From an uncultured Saprospiraceae bacterium (GTDB lineage: Bacteria > Bacteroidota > Bacteroidia > Chitinophagales > Saprospiraceae): a DNA stretch of 8,160 nucleotides. The stretch is from the NCBI GenBank assembly GCA_937942405.1, contig CALDEN010000138.1, positions 1-8,160 on the forward strand. Reading direction: 5' to 3'. This document shows, in pieces, positions 1-6,400 of this stretch. The notes beneath the pieces are model-generated. The model was given only the letters and a program-made list of their open reading frames with translations. It made no database searches and was not told the DNA's origin. How positions within the stretch are numbered: position 1 is the stretch's first letter; every line of letters begins with the position of its first letter. Position numbers and translations under genes: made by a program.

Positions 1-1
1 G

Positions 2-448
2 GTAAATGTTGCGACATGTGATTATGGCGATAAAGTAACATTTACGATCGAAGTTTTCAATCAAGGGAATGCAGCTGTACAAAATGTACTTATTGAGGAT
101 TATTTTCCAACGGGACTTTTGTTCAATGCTGCAGATAACCCTACATGGAATGCCAATGCAACTCAATTAATGGCAGGACCTATTATGCCAGGTACTAGTG
201 CATCTACTACAGTAATATTAGAGGTTTTACAAACTGCAGGAGGTGCCAAGGATTGGACAAATTATGCAGAGATCATTAGCTTTATGGATATGTCAGGTAC
301 AGATCAGTCTGCATTTGATATTGACAGTTCACCAGCGTCTAATAGTACAATAGAAAATAATGTATGTGAAGGGGATGATTTTGATAATGTGATAGACGGT
401 TGTGGACCTTCTGTAGGAGAAGACGAAGATGATCATGATCCTGCAGGA
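2..448 (+). repeat. DUF11 unit 0 (even class), 5' truncated
   Basis: The first strand (DLAL.K) is outside the window; the visible part starts just before TCDYGDKV. It has EVFNQGN, an F-P-T-G-L strand typical of DUF11 (usually LPAGL), TNYAEI, DIDSSP, and closes with GEDEDDHDPAG. It has no Cys before NQG and none at the partner site (PGTSAS). Its closest relative is unit 4, 2001 bases downstream; both carry the unusual TCDYGDKV start and the phrase WNAN. Confidence 0.85.
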
Positions 449-3400
449 ATTAGAGTAGTGGATTTAGCTTTAAGAAAAACAGTGTTAACATCAGGACCTT
501 ATGTTCCAGGTATGAATGTGTTTTTCGAAATAGAAGTTTTCAATCAAGGTAATGTAACAGTCGATGAAGTTGTTGTGTTTGATAAGCTTCCGGGAGGAAT
601 GACTTTCAGCTCTACAAATTTCCCGACATGGTCGCATGATGCTCTTACAGGAAATGCAACAACTACGATCAATTCTCCAATTTTGCCAGGAGCAAGTCAT
701 ACCGTTCAGATGGGAGTTGTTCTAAGTTGTGTGGAAAGTGGTTCTACATTAACAGGATGGGATAACTATGCAGAGATATTCTCTTTTGAGGACGAATTTG
801 ATACGAACATATCTACAGAAGATAAAGATTCTACACCAGATGCAATTACTACAAATGATGCAGGAGGACTTGTGTTCTCTGCAGCAGATAATTATATCGA
901 TGGAGATGGAACAGGTGCGATAGGTGATGGTGTAGCAGCAACGGATGAAGATGATCACGATTGTGAGCGATTAGAGATATTTGATTTAGCCCTTAAAAAA
1001 GAAGTGTTTACAGCTGCACCATATTCATATGGACAAAGCGTGCAGTTTAACTTAATGGTTTGTAACCAAGGAAATATAACAGCTAATAATATTGAGATTA
1101 CAGATTATATACCTGCTGGATTTGCGTTAAATGCTGCTGGTAGTCCAGGTTGGACTTTGAGTGGAAGTGATGCAGTTTTTGAATTGACGACACCATTAGC
1201 ACCAGATCAGTGTGTTAATTTTCAAATCCAACTTACGGTACTTCGTAAATCTGGAGATGCCAAAGATTGGACAAATTATGCAGAGATTACGTATGCAGAG
1301 GATGCTACGGGTGTAGATATGACAGACCAAGATTGGGATAGTACTCCAGGTTCTAATTCTCTTGCAGAAAATGCTCTTCTTCCAGGAGATGCCGATGATG
1401 ATAACATGTTAGGAAAAGGACCACTTTTTGGGGAAGATGAAGATGATCATGATGTTGCAGGTATCGAGATAGTAGATGTTGCTTTGATTAAAACAATAGC
1501 CACTATAGGTGCATTGAGTTATGGTGATGAAGTATGTTTCGATATAGAAATAATTAATCAAGGTAACGTAGATATAGCAAGTGTAGGAGTAATTGATTAT
1601 TTCCCAGCTGGATTTACATTGAACAGTGTAAGTTCTCCTGACTGGCAGGCTGTTTCTAATTCTAATACGGCAACGTATAAGAGTAAGACATTAGCAGCGT
1701 GTACTTCAGAGGTTGTTCAGATTTGTTTCGAAATAGCTAAGTCCGATGGAGGTTTTACAGATTGGGATAATTGTGCTGAGATTAATTATTTAGAAGATAG
1801 TAATTGGAATGCATTAGTAGATATAGATAGTACTCCAGATTCATTTAATGGTAATGATGCAGGTGGGGCTGTCGATTCCGCTGCAGACAACTATGTAGAT
1901 GGAGATGCGTCAGGAGTTGTAGGAGGATCTGTGGCTGCCGGTGATGAAGATGATCATGATTGTGAGCGAGTAGTTATCTATGATTTAGCATTGCGTAAAA
2001 CGACGCCTATCGTCACATGCGATTATGGGGATAAAGTGCCGTTTACGATCGAAGTATTTAATCAAGGAAATGTTCCAGTTCAAAATATATTGGTAGAAGA
2101 TTATTTCCCTGCTGGATTAGTATTTAATAATGCTGACAATCCTTCATGGAATGCCAATGGAACATACCTTTTTGGTGCACCTATTTTGCCTGGAGCAAGT
2201 GCAACAGTTACTATAATTTTAGAACTCGTTCAAACATCAGGTGGGGTAAAAGACTTTACAAACTTTGCGGAGATTATAAGCTTTACAGATCTTTCTGGAG
2301 TGGATCAATCTGCAAACGATGCGGATAGTACACCTGGTTCAAATTCTGCACTGGAAAATGCAGTATGTCAAGGAGATCCAGATGATGATGAAATAAATGA
2401 GTGTGGAACGGTATTAGGCGAAGATGAAGATGATCATGATCCAGCAGGACTTAGGGTAGTGGATCTAGCACTTAAGAAAACAACAACGGCTGCAGGTCCA
2501 TTTAGACCAGGAGATTTAGTCAATTATGAAATAATGGTTTGTAATCAAGGAAATGTACTCGTAGACGAAGTGCAGGTATTTGATCACATTCCTTCAGGAT
2601 TGGCATTTGATGCAAGTAACTTCCCGTTCTGGATATACGATAGTGTATCTCGTAATGCAGTAGCTACGTTTGTAGATCCTATCGTGCCAGGAACATGTAC
2701 TACGATGGATATCCTTCTAGAGGTACAATGTTCAGACAATGTAGATTATGAAACTTCATGGGATAATATCGCAGAGATCTATTCTTTTGAAGATGATCAA
2801 GATAATAACATAACGGCTGAGGATAAGGATTCTAATGCTGATGCAATTTTTAATAATGATGCAGGTGGTCATCCGTGGTGTGCTACAGATGATTATATAG
2901 ATGGAGATGGAACTGGCGTTAATTATGATTGTGTTGCAGAAACAGATGAGGATGATCACGATCCAGAAAGAATTGAAATATTCGATTTAGCTCTTAAGAA
3001 GGAGTTGATTACTTTCCAAGATCCATACAAGTATGGTCAGTTATTACAGTTTGACATTACAGTCTGTAATCAAGGTAACATAGGGGCTCAAGATGTGGTG
3101 ATTCAGGATTACTTACCAGCTGGTTTTAACTTTAATCCAGCACTTAATCCAGGATGGAGTAGTTTTGGGACGGATGCACAGTATACTATACCTGCGATAG
3201 CCGTTAATACATGTGAAGTAGTAAGTATTAATTTAACCATCGTTCAGACTAATGGTGGGGAGAAAGATTGGGTTAACTACTCAGAGATCATTTCTGCCTT
3301 TAATGAAAATGGTGAAGATCGTACTACATGGGATTTTGATAGTACGCCAGGGAGCGATAATATTACTGAAAATCAAGTAGAGCCAGATCATGCAGGAGAT

Positions 3401-6400
3401 AACGATATGCTGAGTAAAGACATGGGAGGAGAAGAAGATGACCATGATCCAGCAGGAATCGAGCTACTCGATTTAGCAGTGAGAAAAACAACAGTAAATC
3501 AATTCGGTCCATTCTGTTATGGAGACCAAATTATTTATACAATTGAGATTTGTAATCAAGGAAGTATTCAAGCTGAAGGGGTACAACTGACAGATTATAT
3601 ACCATGTGGTTTTGTATATGATACATTTAATGACATCCTATTCTGGAGCTATAATCCATTGAATGGTAATGCTACGAGAGATTTTGTAGGAACATTAGAT
3701 GCAGGTCAGTGTGTGACTACTAATATTTTTGTAAACCTTCAGCAGTGTATCGATAATGATATAAATACATTTACAAATTTTGTAGAGATATCTAATGGAG
3801 TAAGTACTGATCCAGATTATCCAGACATCCTAGATGTAGATAGTTGTTCAGATATTATTGAAGGAAATGACTTAGGAGGTACACCAGATGACCCTACAGA
3901 AGATAACATTATGACAGGTGATAAGTGTGCAGGTGAAGATGAAGATGATCATGACCCGGAGAGAGTAGAGGTATTTGATCTAGCTCTTATACAGCAGCTT
4001 ATTACGATCAATGATCCGTATAAATATGGACAGTTGTTACAGTTCGATATGACTGTATGTAATCAAGGTAACGTCGATGCATCTAACATAGTAGTTGAAA
4101 ATTACTTACCTGTAGGATTTAGCTTCAATGCTGCTAATAATCCAGGATGGGCCAATAACGGTGGCGTATTAACATACGACATTCCAGGTGATCTGATTCA
4201 AGATCAATGTGTAACCTTCCCGATCTACTTAACGATCGAGCAGACTACAGGTGGAGAAAAAGATTGGGTAAATTATGCAGAAATAATAAGTTCTACAGAT
4301 CTCAATAATGTTGTCCGTAAAGACGCAGATTCTAATCCGGCATCTAATACAACAGAAGAGAACCTTGTGGAGCCTGATCATGCAGGAGATGATGATATCG
4401 AAAGTGTAGATAGAGGAGGAGAAGAAGATGATCATGATCCAGCAGGAATAGAGCTCTTAGATTTAGCATTGAGAAAGACGACTGTTAATCAGTATGGCCC
4501 ATTCTGCTATGGAGATCAAATAGTGTATAACATTGAAATATGTAACCAAGGTAGTATCCAGGCTGAATCTATTCAACTGACAGATTACATACCATGTGGA
4601 TTTGAATATGATGCTCTGAATGATCAGATAGCATGGAGTTATGATAGTGCGACAGGAGATGCAACAATGAATATTGCACAGACTTTGGATCCGGGACAAT
4701 GTATGAACAGAACGATTTATGTTAATCTACAGCAGTGTATCGATAATGACATAAATACTTTTACAAATTTTGTAGAGATCTCTAGAGGATTAAGTACTGA
4801 TCCAGATTACCCTAACATCTTAGATGTTGATAGTTGTTCTGATGCTTTAGATAATAATGATTTAGGAGGAACTCCTGACAATGTGTTTGAAGATGATGTA
4901 ATTACAGGTGATAAGTGTGCATTTGAGGACGAGGATGATCATGATCCGGAAAGAGTTCAGATTTTCGATCTAGCTCTTAAGAAAGAATTGATCACAGTAA
5001 ATAATCCGTATAAATATGGTCAGTTACTACAGTTTGATATTACCGTATGCAACCAGGGTAATTTGGATGCGATGAATATAGCAGTACAAGAATATTTGCC
5101 AGCAGGCTATAGTTTTGATGTAGCTAATAATCCAGGATGGTTGTTCTTAGGAGGCATCCCGGTATATGTGATTCCTACTACTTTGATTCAAGATCAATGT
5201 ACAACTTTCCCTGTGTATTTGACGATAGAGCAGACTACAGGAGGAGAGAAAGATTGGGTTAACTACGCAGAAATTATTTACGCAACAGATATTAATGGGG
5301 TAGTAAGAAAAGATGCAGATTCTAATCCAGCTTCTAATTCTGTTACAGAAAACTTAGTGGAACCTGATCATGCAGGTGATGATAATCTAGAAAGTGTCGA
5401 CAGAGGCGGAGAGGAAGATGATCATGATCCAGCAGGTATCGAATTATTGGATTTAGCACTCAGAAAAACGATCGTTTCTCAAGGTCCTTACAAGATCAAA
5501 AGCGAGATCGAGTTTGAAATTGAAATTTTCAATCAAGGTAGTGTTGAGGCAAACAACATCAACATCGTAGATTATGTACCGTGTGGATTGGTTTACAATG
5601 ATGATAGTTCTGCTAATGGTTGGATAGATATCGCAGCAGCTAATCAAGCATATTACATCCATCCACAGACGCTGCAACCAGGACAATCGTTTACGACGAG
5701 AGTTAAATTTGATATCAGAAAATGTGACGGTGCATGTGTGGATGATTGGCTTAATTATGCAGAAATTGCTTCAGCTAGAAGTACAGATCCTGATTATCTC
5801 TTCATAAGAGATGTAGATAGTAATACAGATCTAATTGCTAATAATGATCTAGGAGGTAATTATGATAATCCAGCAGAAAACAATGTGATCACTGGTGATT
5901 CATGTGCTGGTGAAGATGAAGATGATCATGATCCAGAATTAGTGCCAGTTTACGATTTAGCCTTACAGAAGCGATCTACATACAATGGTATAGATAGTAT
6001 CGGACCATTTGTCCCAGGAGATATCGTCGAGTTCCATATTGAGGTACATAATCAAGGAAGTTTAGATGCAATTAATACGCAGATAACAGATTATCTGAAT
6101 TATGGATTCTCTTTCAATCCAGGGATAAACCCAGGATGGGTGCAGACAGGAGGACTTATTCAGTATTTCATTCCTGATGCGATTTCTCCATGTGATTCTA
6201 GATTGGTAAAATTGAATTTGGAGATTATCTCACCTGCCAATGCAATGCTAGGAGACTGGTATAATGAGGCAGAGATTAGTAGTGGTACAGATGCATCAGG
6301 TACTATAGATTGTGATGCAGATAGTACGCCAGATACTAATCCAGATAACGATAATGATCTAGTAGACGGTCCTGATGATGACCCGGTGTTCAACTTTGGA

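Larger units (their letters stand above)
2..3964 (+). repeat. Four-unit higher-order repeat, period 2001 bases (units 0-3 and 4-7)
   Basis: Equivalent landmarks recur 2001 bases apart: TCDYGDKV at 14 and 2015, RVVDLAL units at 449 and 2450, and (L/I)EIFDLALKKE units at 971 and 2972. The fourth pair, 1463 and 3458, is offset by 1995 and is less alike, because unit 7 has the Cys-rich form and the NDLGG tail. This indicates an ancestral block duplication of four domains (667 residues), followed by replacement or strong divergence of the fourth unit. Confidence 0.75.
2972..5941 (+). repeat. Two-unit tandem repeat, period about 990 bases (units 6-7, 8-9, 10-11)
   Basis: Even units start at 2972, 3965 and 4955, and odd units at 3458, 4448 and 5438, so the dimer period is 993, 990, 990 and 990 bases. 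The even copies share PYKYGQLLQFD and EPDHAGD; the odd copies share IELLDLA, NQGS and NDLGG. Protein identity by eye is much higher here than between units of the 5' half, so this part of the array expanded or was homogenised later. Many differences are at third codon positions. Confidence 0.8.

Noticed and set aside
500..530. Internal ATG codons such as the one at 509 as possible gene starts
   Set aside because: They fall inside conserved domain strands without an upstream purine-rich ribosome site and with coding sequence continuous on both sides.
2146..2328. Plus-strand 60-codon frame inside unit 4
   Set aside because: It is out of frame with the long coding frame, Cys/Trp/Tyr-rich without a domain, and has no credible ribosome binding site.
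749..2959. Minus-strand open frames at 749-958 and 2756-2959 that resemble each other
   Set aside because: They are about 2000 bases apart and antisense to matching parts of units 1 and 5, so their likeness only mirrors the coding-strand repeat.
4463..5686. Minus-strand open frames at 4463-4699 and 5453-5686 that resemble each other
   Set aside because: They are antisense to the same part of units 9 and 11 at the 990-base period; shadows of the sense repeat.
416..5935. Recurrent TGATCA palindrome in most of the acidic linkers, considered as a regulatory or recombination site
   Set aside because: It follows from the Asp-Asp-His codons GAT GAT CAT and is broken by silent changes in several copies (CAC in unit 1 keeps it, GAC in unit 6 loses it), so there is no sign of selection on DNA sequence itself.
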